Shown here piece by piece: positions 44,546-53,282 of a stretch of 64,000 bases of DNA. Numbering within the stretch: the first letter of the stretch is position 1; every line of letters begins with the position of its first letter. Source of the stretch: Paenibacillus sp. yr247 (lineage in GTDB: Bacteria > Bacillota > Bacilli > Paenibacillales > NBRC-103111); contig NZ_FNIF01000003.1 of assembly GCF_900103825.1 (NCBI RefSeq), forward strand, positions 272,947-336,946, given 5' to 3'. Under the pieces are notes generated by a model that did no database searches, was not told the DNA's origin, and saw nothing but the letters and a program-made list of their open reading frames with translations. The position numbers and the translations under genes were made by a program.

Positions 44546-45816
44546 TATTTGCTGTTGGCACCAAGTACATCGCGCACTTCAGCGTTTAGTTTATTGATAT
44601 CAGGAACTTTAATCGGATGATCATCTAGTTGATATTTCTGTTTCACCTTCATGACTTGACGCACACTTTGGTCTATCGTTTCCATCGGAATTCTCCCTGA
44701 TTTAACGGCTTCTCGCAGCGCTGTAATTACTTTTATGGTCTTTTCGTAGTCGTGTCCGACCATAACGATATTCGCCCCCGCAAGAACTGACTTCACGGCT
44801 GACTCACCTAAATCATAGTTCTTGATGATGGCTCCCATCGTCATATCATCGGTCATAATTAGCCCCTGAAAGCCCATTTCCTTTCGCAATAAGTCGGTCA
44901 TTATTTTTCTCGACATCGAAGCTGGATTATTGGCGTCTATTTTAGGCAGCAGAATATGGGCAACCATGATAGCATCGGCCTGATGCTTGATGGCTTCCGC
45001 GAACGGGATTAGCTCCAGCTTACGCAAGCGGGCAAGATCATTCTGAACGATCGGCAGTCCAATATGCGAATCCACCGACGTATCGCCATGACCCGGAAAA
45101 TGCTTCACCACAGGGACGACCTGCTGATCCTGCAGTCCGTTCATCATTGGAATACCAAAAGAGCTTACAATAGAAGCGTTAGATCCAAATGAACGATCTC
45201 CAATGACCGGATTATTGGGATTGCTATTGACATCAAGATCCGGAGCGAAATCCATGTTCAAGCCATAGGCGTTCAATTCTTTCCCAAGCAAATGGCCAAT
45301 ATTATAGGCTAATTTCGTACTCCCCGTTTTCCCGACTTCCTTACTAGTCGGTGTTTTCGTAATCTCATCCGGCAGCCGTGTCACTCTTCCGCCTTCTTCA
45401 TCAACACCTAACCAAAGTGGAAGCTTATTTACAGCATTTGTCTCTTTCAATTCATTTACCAGACCTACCAGCTGGCTCGTATTTTTCACATTCGGTTTGT
45501 ATAAAATAATGCCGCCGACGTGATAGGTTTCAATAAGCTCGCGCGCATGTACATTCATACTATACTCATCGATGCCCGTTATAATCATCTGTCCTAACTT
45601 TTCTTCCAGCGTCATCGCTCTGTCGTCACTTGTTGGGAGCGGTGTCGGTGCAGCTACCACACTCGAAGGTGTCGGAGCAGTTGATGGTGATGGTGATGGT
45701 GTTGGTACTGTGGGTGATGGATTATCTCCTTGATGAGATAAACAACCCGTCATTAATAATGAGAGCGCAGCTGCACACACAGTGCCTCTGATTAACATAG
45801 GTATACTTCGGTTCAC
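44545..45816 (-). CDS. GH3 beta-N-acetylhexosaminidase, NagZ-like lipoprotein
   Basis: 423 aa from the GTG behind GAAGGTGAAG. Signal peptide with lipobox LMTGC near residue 25, then a Ser/Pro/Thr-rich linker, so it should be membrane-anchored outside. GH3 domain: IDEYSMN, LWLGVDEEGGRVTRLP, VKHFPGHGDTSVDSHIGLP (the His/Asp dyad), and the nucleophile in GLIMTDDMTMGAI near 330. Expected to remove N-acetylglucosamine from peptidoglycan fragments, possibly in spore or cell-wall turnover. The C-terminal domain of two-domain GH3 enzymes is missing. Confidence 0.9.
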   Translation of the reverse strand: MNRSIPMLIRGTVCAAALSLLMTGCLSHQGDNPSPTVPTPSPSPSTAPTPSSVVAAPTPLPTSDDRAMTLEEKLGQMIITGIDEYSMNVHARELIETYHVGGIILYKPNVKNTSQLVGLVNELKETNAVNKLPLWLGVDEEGGRVTRLPDEITKTPTSKEVGKTGSTKLAYNIGHLLGKELNAYGLNMDFAPDLDVNSNPNNPVIGDRSFGSNASIVSSFGIPMMNGLQDQQVVPVVKHFPGHGDTSVDSHIGLPIVQNDLARLRKLELIPFAEAIKHQADAIMVAHILLPKIDANNPASMSRKIMTDLLRKEMGFQGLIMTDDMTMGAIIKNYDLGESAVKSVLAGANIVMVGHDYEKTIKVITALREAVKSGRIPMETIDQSVRQVMKVKQKYQLDDHPIKVPDINKLNAEVRDVLGANSK

Positions 45817-45883
45817 ATCTTCACCTTCCTTCACTTTCAATCCTATCCTCTTAACGTTAGTCCACGTATAATTGTTGTATGAC

Positions 45884-46183
45884 TTAATCATTACTTCTTA
45901 GCTCCCTCAGCATCCAAAACAGGATTAAATAAATCCCATAACACCCTAAGTAAGCTCCACTAAACAGGAATAAGTCATTTTTGAAAATGCCGTGAATATT
46001 CGTCATAAATACGGTCTCATCCCTTAAAGTCTCATAAACAGCGAGCGCGCTGATGATTCCAAACAGATACGCACATCCCACAGCTAGCGCATGATACACT
46101 ACTCGGAATGCTGCAAACAGCCAAGCACTGATCAGCATGCAAGGCGGAATCAGAAGGATGAAAATTGTAATTATAATGGACAT
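45884..46183 (-). CDS. Small membrane protein, unknown
   Basis: 99 aa behind GAGGTG. About three hydrophobic segments (residues 3-25, 33-48, 72-90); no charged catalytic motif. It ends 68 bases before the lipoprotein start and may share its transcript. No family recognised. Confidence 0.65.
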   Translation of the reverse strand: MSIIITIFILLIPPCMLISAWLFAAFRVVYHALAVGCAYLFGIISALAVYETLRDETVFMTNIHGIFKNDLFLFSGAYLGCYGIYLILFWMLRELRSND

Positions 46184-46347
46184 ATCTCATTTCACCTCTT
46201 CATCAGCATTGACGGTTTCCTTATTGTAAATACCAATTACATATTGTTCCATTTTATGATATGATTGATATTGAAAATGAAGCGTTTACATTTTCTTTTC
46301 CTGCAAGGACCCGACTTATATCCATCACAAGGAAAAGAGGTCCGTCA

Positions 46348-46569
46348 ATGAAAAAGAATATCGCCATACAGTATTCGCAGACCCTGGATGCCGCTTTTGA
46401 GCAAATCGCAAGGTGCAAGTCCTGTGCGAGTATTTCTGATCATTCCTCACGAACCCCTGTCCAGTGTATTAAGTTCGCCGGCTCCTCAGTTCCCATCTCT
46501 GTTAACCTCGCTGCCTGCCATACCTGCGGGGATTATAAGCTAGCATATTCCACGCCAAACAGCCGTTAG
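46348..46569 (+). CDS. Small CxxC protein, unknown
   Basis: 73 aa from the ATG behind AAGAGGT at 6 bases, followed at once by a terminator overlapping the stop. Contains CKSC and CHTCG, 44 residues apart, suggesting one zinc ribbon. No match recalled. The tight signals on both sides support a real gene. Confidence 0.6.
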   Translation: MKKNIAIQYSQTLDAAFEQIARCKSCASISDHSSRTPVQCIKFAGSSVPISVNLAACHTCGDYKLAYSTPNSR

Positions 46570-46579
46570 GCTGTTTTTT
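46557..46579 (+). terminator. Terminator overlapping the CxxC gene stop
   Basis: AAACAGCC-GTTA-GGCTGTTT followed by TTTT; the TAG stop is in the loop. Confidence 0.85.
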
Positions 46580-46669
46580 AGTGCCCCTACCTTTCAGTTC
46601 CTTCACAATTCGACAATTGATTCTTTTATCTTTCTGTGGCAAGATTAGCGAAGAACCATTTATAGGGAT

Positions 46670-46718
46670 CTTTGATCTTGATCAAAGTCTCTAAGCATGA
46701 AAAGATCTTTGATCAAAG
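46670..46718 (+). repeat. Two GATC hairpins in the leader of psd
   Basis: CTTTGATC-TT-GATCAAAG at 46670-46687 and CTTTGATCAAAG at 46707-46718, each flanked by AGATC/AGGGATC and TCTCT. Same architecture as the repeats at 23982-24052 but with GATC in place of GAGC. Confidence 0.85.
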
Positions 46719-46752
46719 TCTCTACTAACCACGAATGAACAGGAGTTATTCT

Positions 46753-47541
46753 ATGTCAAAACCGTTTTTTCGATTGCTAACGGAACTGTCGTCACGCAAA
46801 TGGGTATCACAAGTGACAGGTGCTTTTGCCAGATCCAAAGCAAGCCGGATTTTCATTCCACGTTTTGCCCAAACCTACGGTATACGTGTCGAAGATGCTG
46901 AAAAGCATGTAAAAGATTATAAGTCCTTAAATGATTTTTTCACACGCAGATTGAAGCCCGGATTACGTCCGATCCACGAAGACTTAACTCGCGTAGTTAG
47001 TCCTGTTGACGCCATGATTACAGGCATCGGCGACATTAAAGAAGGCTTAATAGTAAATGTCAAAGGCCAAGACTATACGATCGAAGAGCTGCTTAATCGA
47101 TCACCTCGTACGGTCAACTATAAAAATGGCTTCTATTTCGTTCTGTACCTCAGTCCTACAGACTATCACCGCATTCATTCGCCAATTAATGGCGAAATTC
47201 TTGAAAAAGAACATGTACTTGGAAAAGTATATCCTGTGAATGAATTCGGACTACGGCATATGCCTAGAGTACTTAGTCGTAACGAACGGTTAATCACATT
47301 TATTCAGCATCATGCAGGCGAAGTTGCTGTTGTTAAGGTCGGCGCACTGAATGTTAGCTCAATTCAATATGTAAAGCCTCTTCCCAAAACGCTTGAACGT
47401 GGTCAAGAACTGGCATACTTTGAATTTGGCTCAACTGTCGTTCTTCTTTTTGAAGATGATATGTTTGAACCTCGTCCAGATCTGCAGCTTGGTTCTAAAG
47501 TAAAAATGGGAGAAGACCTCGGCCGTTTCCTAGAGAAATAA
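46753..47541 (+). CDS. psd: Phosphatidylserine decarboxylase
   Basis: 262 aa from the ATG behind CAGGAG. Makes phosphatidylethanolamine. SLNDFFTRRLKPGLRP near residue 57, catalytic LYLSPTDYHRIHSP near 133, and the self-cleavage site EFGSTVVLLFE near 220 (Ser becomes pyruvoyl). The usual LGST is FGST here, still allowed. Leader holds two hairpins (46670-46718). Followed 30 bases later by an MFS gene. Confidence 0.92.
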   Translation: MSKPFFRLLTELSSRKWVSQVTGAFARSKASRIFIPRFAQTYGIRVEDAEKHVKDYKSLNDFFTRRLKPGLRPIHEDLTRVVSPVDAMITGIGDIKEGLIVNVKGQDYTIEELLNRSPRTVNYKNGFYFVLYLSPTDYHRIHSPINGEILEKEHVLGKVYPVNEFGLRHMPRVLSRNERLITFIQHHAGEVAVVKVGALNVSSIQYVKPLPKTLERGQELAYFEFGSTVVLLFEDDMFEPRPDLQLGSKVKMGEDLGRFLEK

Positions 47542-47571
47542 AGGAAACTGAGATCATGAGAGGAGAAAATC

Positions 47572-48828
47572 ATGGCAGCCGTTACAACATCTCCAGATCC
47601 TAGCTCCAAGAGCTTACATGGCACCGGAGACATCAAGCCTACCGTTTATCGCATTCTATTCGCAATTGGTCTTGTCCACTTGCTCAACGATTCAATTCAA
47701 TCTGTCATTCCTGCAATCTTTCCCATACTGAAAAGCGAGATGGGCTTAAGCTATACACAGATTGGTTGGGTCCAGTTCGCCATTAATTTTACAGCTTCCA
47801 TAATGCAGCCCGTTGTCGGCTTGTATACGGATCGCAAGCCATCCCCTTATATGCTGCCGATTGGAATGGCTTCCACCCTTATGGGGATGCTGCTTCTCGC
47901 CTTTGCCCATTCCTATTGGGTTGTATTATTGTCTGTATGCTTTGTAGGCCTTGGCTCAGCCGCCTTTCACCCGGAGGGATCTCGTGTATCTCATATGGCC
48001 GCCGGAGGACGCAAAGGTCTAGCTCAATCCATCTTCCAGGTTGGCGGTAACGCCGGCCAATCCCTGGCCCCGATAATGACCAAATGGATTTTCATTCCAC
48101 TTGGATTATTCGGTTCCATTTGGTTCACGGGTGTTGCCGCGATAGCTATCGCCGTACAGCTTTATATCGCGGGTTGGTATAAAACCGTGCTGCGGGCCAC
48201 ACCGGTTATGTCAAAAGCAATCGCACAACGCACCGTCAGTCCGCAGCGACGCAAGCAAGTCATGTTCGCCATTTGCTTACTTATCTTTCTTGTTTTCGTC
48301 CGTTCTTGGTATGGCGCTGCGATGAGCGGCTACTTCGCTTTTTTCTTGCAGGATACCTACGGCATGTCGATCGACCGTGCGCAGGACTTTATCTTCTTGT
48401 TCCTCGCGGCTGGAGCCGTTGGGACATTTTTTGGCGGCCCGCTTGCAGACCGCTTCGGTAGACGCAATGTCATTTTCTTTTCTATGCTGGGTTCAGCACC
48501 GTTTGCTTTGCTCTTACCGCACGTGACGATCACTTGGGCATACATCTTACTTGTACTGATTGGCATAATACTGTTATCCAGCTTCTCAGTTACCGTTGTC
48601 TATGCCCAAATGTTGTTCCCTGGGAAGGTGGGGACGGTTTCTGGCCTCATTACAGGTCTAGCTTTTGGAATGGGCGGTATCGGGAGTGTCGTTCTTGGAA
48701 ATCTCTGCGATGCGATAGGCACAACGCGCGTTATGGAATTATGTGCGTTTCTGCCGCTCCTTGGCATCCTGACTTTCCTCCTCCCTTCGGATCGTAAGTT
48801 AAAAGAGTGGACAGAAGAACAACAATAG
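47572..48828 (+). CDS. MFS transporter, fosmidomycin-resistance (Fsr) type
   Basis: 418 aa behind GAGAGGAG. About 12 membrane segments. HLLNDSIQSVIPAIFPIL near residue 37, QPVVGLYTDRKPSP, and GLGSAAFHPEGSRVSHMAAG near 125 are typical of the Fsr/YnfM group of drug exporters. Substrate cannot be told. Downstream of psd, likely one transcript ending in the terminator at 48831. Confidence 0.88.
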   Translation: MAAVTTSPDPSSKSLHGTGDIKPTVYRILFAIGLVHLLNDSIQSVIPAIFPILKSEMGLSYTQIGWVQFAINFTASIMQPVVGLYTDRKPSPYMLPIGMASTLMGMLLLAFAHSYWVVLLSVCFVGLGSAAFHPEGSRVSHMAAGGRKGLAQSIFQVGGNAGQSLAPIMTKWIFIPLGLFGSIWFTGVAAIAIAVQLYIAGWYKTVLRATPVMSKAIAQRTVSPQRRKQVMFAICLLIFLVFVRSWYGAAMSGYFAFFLQDTYGMSIDRAQDFIFLFLAAGAVGTFFGGPLADRFGRRNVIFFSMLGSAPFALLLPHVTITWAYILLVLIGIILLSSFSVTVVYAQMLFPGKVGTVSGLITGLAFGMGGIGSVVLGNLCDAIGTTRVMELCAFLPLLGILTFLLPSDRKLKEWTEEQQ

Positions 48829-48830
48829 CA

Positions 48831-48884
48831 AAAAAACCTTGCCAAGCAAGTTGAGATCTTCAACTGCTTGTGCAAGGTTTTTTT
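48831..48884. terminator. Bidirectional terminator
   Basis: AAAAAACCTTGC pairs with GCAAGGTTTTTT, with an inner CAAGCAAGTTGA/TCAACTGCTTG stem. Between convergent MFS and malic enzyme genes. Confidence 0.92.
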
Positions 48885-48911
48885 GTACGTCCATTGCTGC
48901 GTTACAACGGT

Positions 48912-50351
48912 TTATTCGTGATTAGCATCGTGAAGATCACGTTGGTTGCGCCGGCGAGCCACACCAGATTCATAGGCGGCTTCCATAACAGCTTCTCGCA
49001 CCTTCTCAACAACAGCATGGTTGAACACACTTGGAATAATGTAATATTCGTTCAGCTCATCTTCATTCACGACCGATGCGATGGCTTTGGCCGCGGCCAG
49101 CTTCATTTCTTGGGTGATTCGCGAAGCTCTGCAATCCAGCACACCGCGGAAAATCCCTGGGAAGCAAAGAACATTATTAATTTGATTCGGATAATCTGAC
49201 CGGCCTGTTGCCATTACACGAACATAAGGCTCCGCTTCCTCCGGGGTAATCTCCGGGGTTGGATTTGCCATTGCGAATACAATCGGGTCAGCGGCCATTC
49301 TCTTCACATCATCAACCTTAAGAACACCTGGACCGGAAAGACCGATGAAAATATCAGCGTCTGCAATTACATCAGACAAAGTGCCGCTTTGTAAAGAAGG
49401 ATTTGTATTGTCTGCATACCATCCCCAAGCCGAATTCGAATAGCTTTCTCCGCGAACGATTGCGCCTTGTCGATCTACACCTATGACATTGGTGACTCCA
49501 GCAGCCAGAAGCATCTTTGTACAAGCAATCCCCGCAGCTCCGATGCCCGTGATGACTACCTTACATTCACTCAACTGCTTGCCTACCAGCTTAACTGCGT
49601 TCAACAACCCGGCGAGAATAACAACCGCCGTTCCGTGCTGATCGTCGTGGAAAACTGGAATATCCAGTTCTTTGATTAATCTTTCTTCAATTTCAAAGCA
49701 ACGAGGCGATGAAATGTCTTCTAAATTTATCCCACCGAATGCCGGTGCGATCGCTTTCACAGTACGAATGATTTCTTCGGTATCCTGTGTGTCCAAACAA
49801 ATCGGAAACGCATCAACACCCGCCATCTGCTTGAACAGCATGGCCTTCCCTTCCATCACCGGCATCGCCGCTTCCGGACCAATATTGCCTAGGCCCAGAA
49901 CCGCTGAGCCATCCGACACAACGGCAACCGTATTCCGTTTAATCGTTAACGAATGTGCTTTAGCCGGGTCTTCATGAATTGCCATACAAACCCGGGCAAC
50001 CCCTGGCGTATATACACGGGACAAATCGTCCCGATTTTTAATCGGTATCTTCGGGGTGACTTCAATCTTGCCGCCCAAATGCATGAGGAACGTTTGGTCC
50101 GATACGTTGATTAACCGAACCCCTTGAATACCATTCAATACTTTAACAATCGCTTCGGTATGCTCTGGATCGTTAACTTTAACCGTAATATCACGCGTTG
50201 TTGTTGTTTTACTAGCCCGCGTCACATCAATCGCGACGATATCTCCGCCCGCATCTCCAATAGCTGTAGCAATTTTCCCAAAAGTGACCAGTTCTTTATG
50301 TATTTCCAAACGCACAATAACACTTGTGCCACCACCATTTAATCCTGCCAT
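48912..50351 (-). CDS. NAD-dependent malic enzyme with N-terminal ACT domain
   Basis: 479 aa from the ATG behind AGGAGTGAT; the longer frame lacks a site. Residues ~8-85 form an ACT regulatory domain (SVIVRLEIHKELVTFGKIA). Malic enzyme core: RVYTPGVARVC, GLGNIGPEAAMPVMEGKA near 150, DDQHGTAVV near 260 and GIGAAGIACTKMLLAAG. Oxidative decarboxylation of malate to pyruvate. Its stop is 28 bases from the terminator at 48831. Confidence 0.93.
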   Translation of the reverse strand: MAGLNGGGTSVIVRLEIHKELVTFGKIATAIGDAGGDIVAIDVTRASKTTTTRDITVKVNDPEHTEAIVKVLNGIQGVRLINVSDQTFLMHLGGKIEVTPKIPIKNRDDLSRVYTPGVARVCMAIHEDPAKAHSLTIKRNTVAVVSDGSAVLGLGNIGPEAAMPVMEGKAMLFKQMAGVDAFPICLDTQDTEEIIRTVKAIAPAFGGINLEDISSPRCFEIEERLIKELDIPVFHDDQHGTAVVILAGLLNAVKLVGKQLSECKVVITGIGAAGIACTKMLLAAGVTNVIGVDRQGAIVRGESYSNSAWGWYADNTNPSLQSGTLSDVIADADIFIGLSGPGVLKVDDVKRMAADPIVFAMANPTPEITPEEAEPYVRVMATGRSDYPNQINNVLCFPGIFRGVLDCRASRITQEMKLAAAKAIASVVNEDELNEYYIIPSVFNHAVVEKVREAVMEAAYESGVARRRNQRDLHDANHE

Positions 50352-50434
50352 TATAAGGATCACTCCTAAGAAAAATATTAATTGACCACATGTTAGATCA
50401 TAGCACACAATGTCAATCCTGCCAAAAGCCAAAT

Positions 50435-52153
50435 TCAACATTTTGTGACAATTTCATAAACATGTCGCAGAAGAGCAACGCCGCGGCGAATCTCCTCCTC
50501 GGTGAGATGCGCAAAACCGAAACATGCCCCAGCTCGCTCTGGGGGAAGGCCATAGGTCGCTGCATCGCTCCACGAGACGCCGGCCTTACGGCATGCGGCT
50601 GCATAGACGGCGTAGTCGCGGGGGTCGCCCCGCCACCAGCCAAACAGATGCAGCCCCGCATCGCTCTCCACCCACTCGAAGAGGGTGGACAGCTGCTCCT
50701 GCAGATGAGCCTGCAGGAGCAAGAACTTGCTCGCATACACCCGCCGCATTCGGCGCAGATGTCGCTCGTAGCCGCCGCTCGCCATGAAAGCGGCGAGTGA
50801 GCGCTGTTCGAGCAGCCCCGAAGGGTGCGGCTCGTAGAGCCGCTTCGCGGCCACAAAGGCGCCGAGCAGCGCCTCCGGCAGCACGACATATCCGATGCGC
50901 AGATCCTGCAGCATCGTTTTCGAGAAGGTGCCGATGTATACCACTCGGCCCTCTTGGTCTAGCACCTTGAGCGGCTCAATCGGCCGCCCGCGGTGCCTGA
51001 ATTCGCTGTCATAGTCGTCTTCGACGATGACAGCGCTCTGCTCCGCCGCCCAGCGCAGCAGCTGCTGGCGGCGCTCCAGGCCCAGCACCGCCCCCGTAGG
51101 GAACTGGCGGCTTGGCGTCACGAACAGCAGCCGTGCGTTCCACGGCTGCGGGACAAGCCCTTGCCCGTCCACCGCAGCGTGGACGGGCACCCCGCCAGCG
51201 GCCAGCACAGCGCGGCTGGTGCCATGATAGCCCGGGCGCTCCAGTATGACCGGATCGCCTTCATTCACGAGCACCTGGGTCAGCAGCGCTATCGCTTGCA
51301 TCGACCCATTGACGATCACGATGCGCTCAGGAGGCGCATCGATTCCCCGCATGCGCCTCAGGTGCTGAGCGATCGCTTCGCGAAGCGCATAATGACCCTC
51401 GGCGAAGTGAGCCTCCTCCTGCGGCGACTCCGTCATCCGCCGCACCTGCTCATACATCCCGCGATTCCAGAGCTCTCGCGGAAACTCATCCATTTGCGGA
51501 TGACCCACCGCAAACGAAATCGCTTCTACTTGCCCTTGCTCCTGGCCCTGCTCACGCTTGTGCCTTTGCCCTTGACCCTGACCCTGCTCTCGCTTATGCC
51601 TTTGCCCTTGCCCCTGGCCCTGCTCTCGCTTTTGCTTTTGCCCTTGCTCCTGACCACGCTCACGCTTGTGTCTTTCTCCTTGCTCCTGACCCTGCTCTCG
51701 CATGTGCCTTTGCCCTTGCTCTAATCCTTCTCTTTGCTTCTGTCCTTCTCCTTCTCCTTCTCCTTCTCCTTCTCTTTCTCTTTCTCCTTCTCCTTCTCCT
51801 TCTCCTTCTCTCCGCGCTATCCGATCACCCTCACTAACCCGCGCCCCCCAATCCGAAAGTCGAATTTCCTTCCCCTTATTCTTCCGCTGTTTCTCCTGCT
51901 CACCGGCAAACACAACATAAGTCCCTCTACCTACATCAGCCTGCAAGTAGCCTTCAGCGATCAGCATATCGTAAACCTGGTTAACGGTCCCCCGGGACAG
52001 TCCGAACATAGCCGCCAATTCGCGGCTCGATGGGAGCTTCGTATTTAACTTCAGCTTATTCCCCAGGATCTCATCATGAAGAGCATGATACAAAGCCGCA
52101 TATTTACTCGCATATCTAATTCGATAAGAATGATACGGCAAATGAAACTCCAT
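50435..52153 (-). CDS. MocR/PdxR-type GntR-aminotransferase regulator with repetitive linker
   Basis: 572 aa from the ATG behind GGAGG. N-terminal winged helix (residues ~15-85: TKLPSSRELAAMFGLSRGTV), C-terminal aminotransferase fold with the PLP lysine in GTFSKTMLQDLRIGYV. Between them lies about 110 residues of EGEGER, QGQ and KREQ repeats, far longer than normal MocR linkers, with high charge and no hydrophobics. PdxR/MocR proteins sense pyridoxal phosphate or amino compounds. It is adjacent to malic enzyme in the same direction and to a divergent acetyltransferase. GC-rich third positions set it apart from neighbours. Confidence 0.88.
   Translation of the reverse strand: MEFHLPYHSYRIRYASKYAALYHALHDEILGNKLKLNTKLPSSRELAAMFGLSRGTVNQVYDMLIAEGYLQADVGRGTYVVFAGEQEKQRKNKGKEIRLSDWGARVSEGDRIARREGEGEGEGEREREGEGEGEGEGQKQREGLEQGQRHMREQGQEQGERHKRERGQEQGQKQKREQGQGQGQRHKREQGQGQGQRHKREQGQEQGQVEAISFAVGHPQMDEFPRELWNRGMYEQVRRMTESPQEEAHFAEGHYALREAIAQHLRRMRGIDAPPERIVIVNGSMQAIALLTQVLVNEGDPVILERPGYHGTSRAVLAAGGVPVHAAVDGQGLVPQPWNARLLFVTPSRQFPTGAVLGLERRQQLLRWAAEQSAVIVEDDYDSEFRHRGRPIEPLKVLDQEGRVVYIGTFSKTMLQDLRIGYVVLPEALLGAFVAAKRLYEPHPSGLLEQRSLAAFMASGGYERHLRRMRRVYASKFLLLQAHLQEQLSTLFEWVESDAGLHLFGWWRGDPRDYAVYAAACRKAGVSWSDAATYGLPPERAGACFGFAHLTEEEIRRGVALLRHVYEIVTKC
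51525..51830 (-). repeat. Low-complexity repeat region in the mocR linker
   Basis: Tandem units of about 24-42 bases such as CCTTGCCCTGACC-type and TCTCCTTC-type, in frame, encoding QGQRHKREQ and EGEGE stretches. Confidence 0.88.
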
Positions 52154-52576
52154 GCTTAATCCTCCGATCTTCACAGTATTCAGTTCAGTATTCCGCATAT
52201 CAAGTGTCAATGAACTCTGAGGACTATTTCCCGCTTAAAATGAAATAGCCTATTTGTTAGTTGCCTCAGCCATGATTTCGGGAACCTGAGTGCGGTATTT
52301 CTTGCAAAATGCTTATTTTCGTTCCCCAAAGGGAACTACAATTCGTTTTTCAGCCCCAACCGAGGGAATATACTCCGATTTTCAATGAATAAAGAACGAG
52401 GATCGCTTAGGAACCTGCAAACAAGTAAACGAAACAAATAACGCATTGACGTTCCCTCTTTAGACAAGCATTGCGGAAATATTGGTACATAAGAATATAA
52501 CTAAATTGGATCTTTTTATAATTCCACTTTTCCATTAATCTCATAAATATGACATTATGACAAGGAGAACATTCCA
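52154..52576. other. Intergenic region, no gene
   Basis: 423 bases. Holds GTTCCC-CAAA-GGGAAC (52321-52336) and several related TTCCC/GGGAA segments, which may be a decayed intergenic element. The promoter of the GNAT gene should be near 52500. No convincing ORF. Confidence 0.5.
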
Positions 52577-53167
52577 ATGAATCTAAAACCCCCTATTTTA
52601 GAAGGAACGCGTGTCGCTCTGCTACCTATGCAAGAATCCCATATACTCGGTCTCACGGAAGCTGCCGCCGACCCGAAAATTTGGGCCTACATGACCCCGC
52701 TTCTTCGTTCCGCAGATGTCGAGAAGTTTGTACGCGAAGCACTGGAAGAGCAGAAGGCAGGCCTTGGCATTCCTTACAGCGTCTATGACAAGCATACAGA
52801 CACTTTCGTCGGCAGCACGCGTTTATTCGATATTTCCGCCCCACATCGGAATTTGGAGATTGGCTATACCTGGTACAATCCTCTTGTCTGGCGTACACGC
52901 GTTAATACCGAATGCAAATATTTACTGCTGCGACACTGTTTCGAATCGTTACACCTGCTCCGCGTACAACTTAAAACAGACCTACGGAACGACCGCTCTC
53001 AAGCAGCGATTACACGGTTAGGCGCCCAAAGGGAAGGGATTCTCCGTCAACATCGTGTGCTCCACGACGGCTATATACGGGACACCGTCATGTTTAGTAT
53101 CATCGATTCCGAATGGCCTGAAGTTAAGCGCCGATTGGAAGGATTTTTGAATAAAGTAAGCGTTTAA
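52577..53167 (+). CDS. GNAT family N-acetyltransferase, RimJ/L-like
   Basis: 196 aa behind AAGGAGA. LEIGYTWYNPLVWRTRVNTE holds the beta4/alpha3 CoA segment and LKTDLRNDRSQAAITRLGA near residue 135 is the family's typical region; then REGILRQHRVLHDGYIRDTV. Ribosomal-protein- or small-molecule acetylation; substrate unknown. Confidence 0.85.
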   Translation: MNLKPPILEGTRVALLPMQESHILGLTEAAADPKIWAYMTPLLRSADVEKFVREALEEQKAGLGIPYSVYDKHTDTFVGSTRLFDISAPHRNLEIGYTWYNPLVWRTRVNTECKYLLLRHCFESLHLLRVQLKTDLRNDRSQAAITRLGAQREGILRQHRVLHDGYIRDTVMFSIIDSEWPEVKRRLEGFLNKVSV

Positions 53168-53175
53168 TTCCATTT

Positions 53176-53237
53176 AGAAAACGTTTCCGATAAAATTTGT
53201 TTCGCGCCGTGACGTACTCTGATGAAAGTGGTATAAT
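53176..53237 (+). promoter_or_regulatory. Sigma-A promoter with possible cre box
   Basis: GTGACG-N17-TATAAT (53209-53214, 53232-53237) drives the aminotransferase gene at 53283. AGAAAACGTTTCCG (53176-53189) upstream resembles a CcpA cre site and would be in an activating position. Confidence 0.6.
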
Positions 53238-53282
53238 AACTGCAAAAAATGAATAGCTCATTGGAAGGAATGACCCACTCTT

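Noticed and set aside
51702-52048. Plus-strand Ser/Phe-Pro repeat ORFs
   Set aside because: Antisense translations of the mocR linker repeat.
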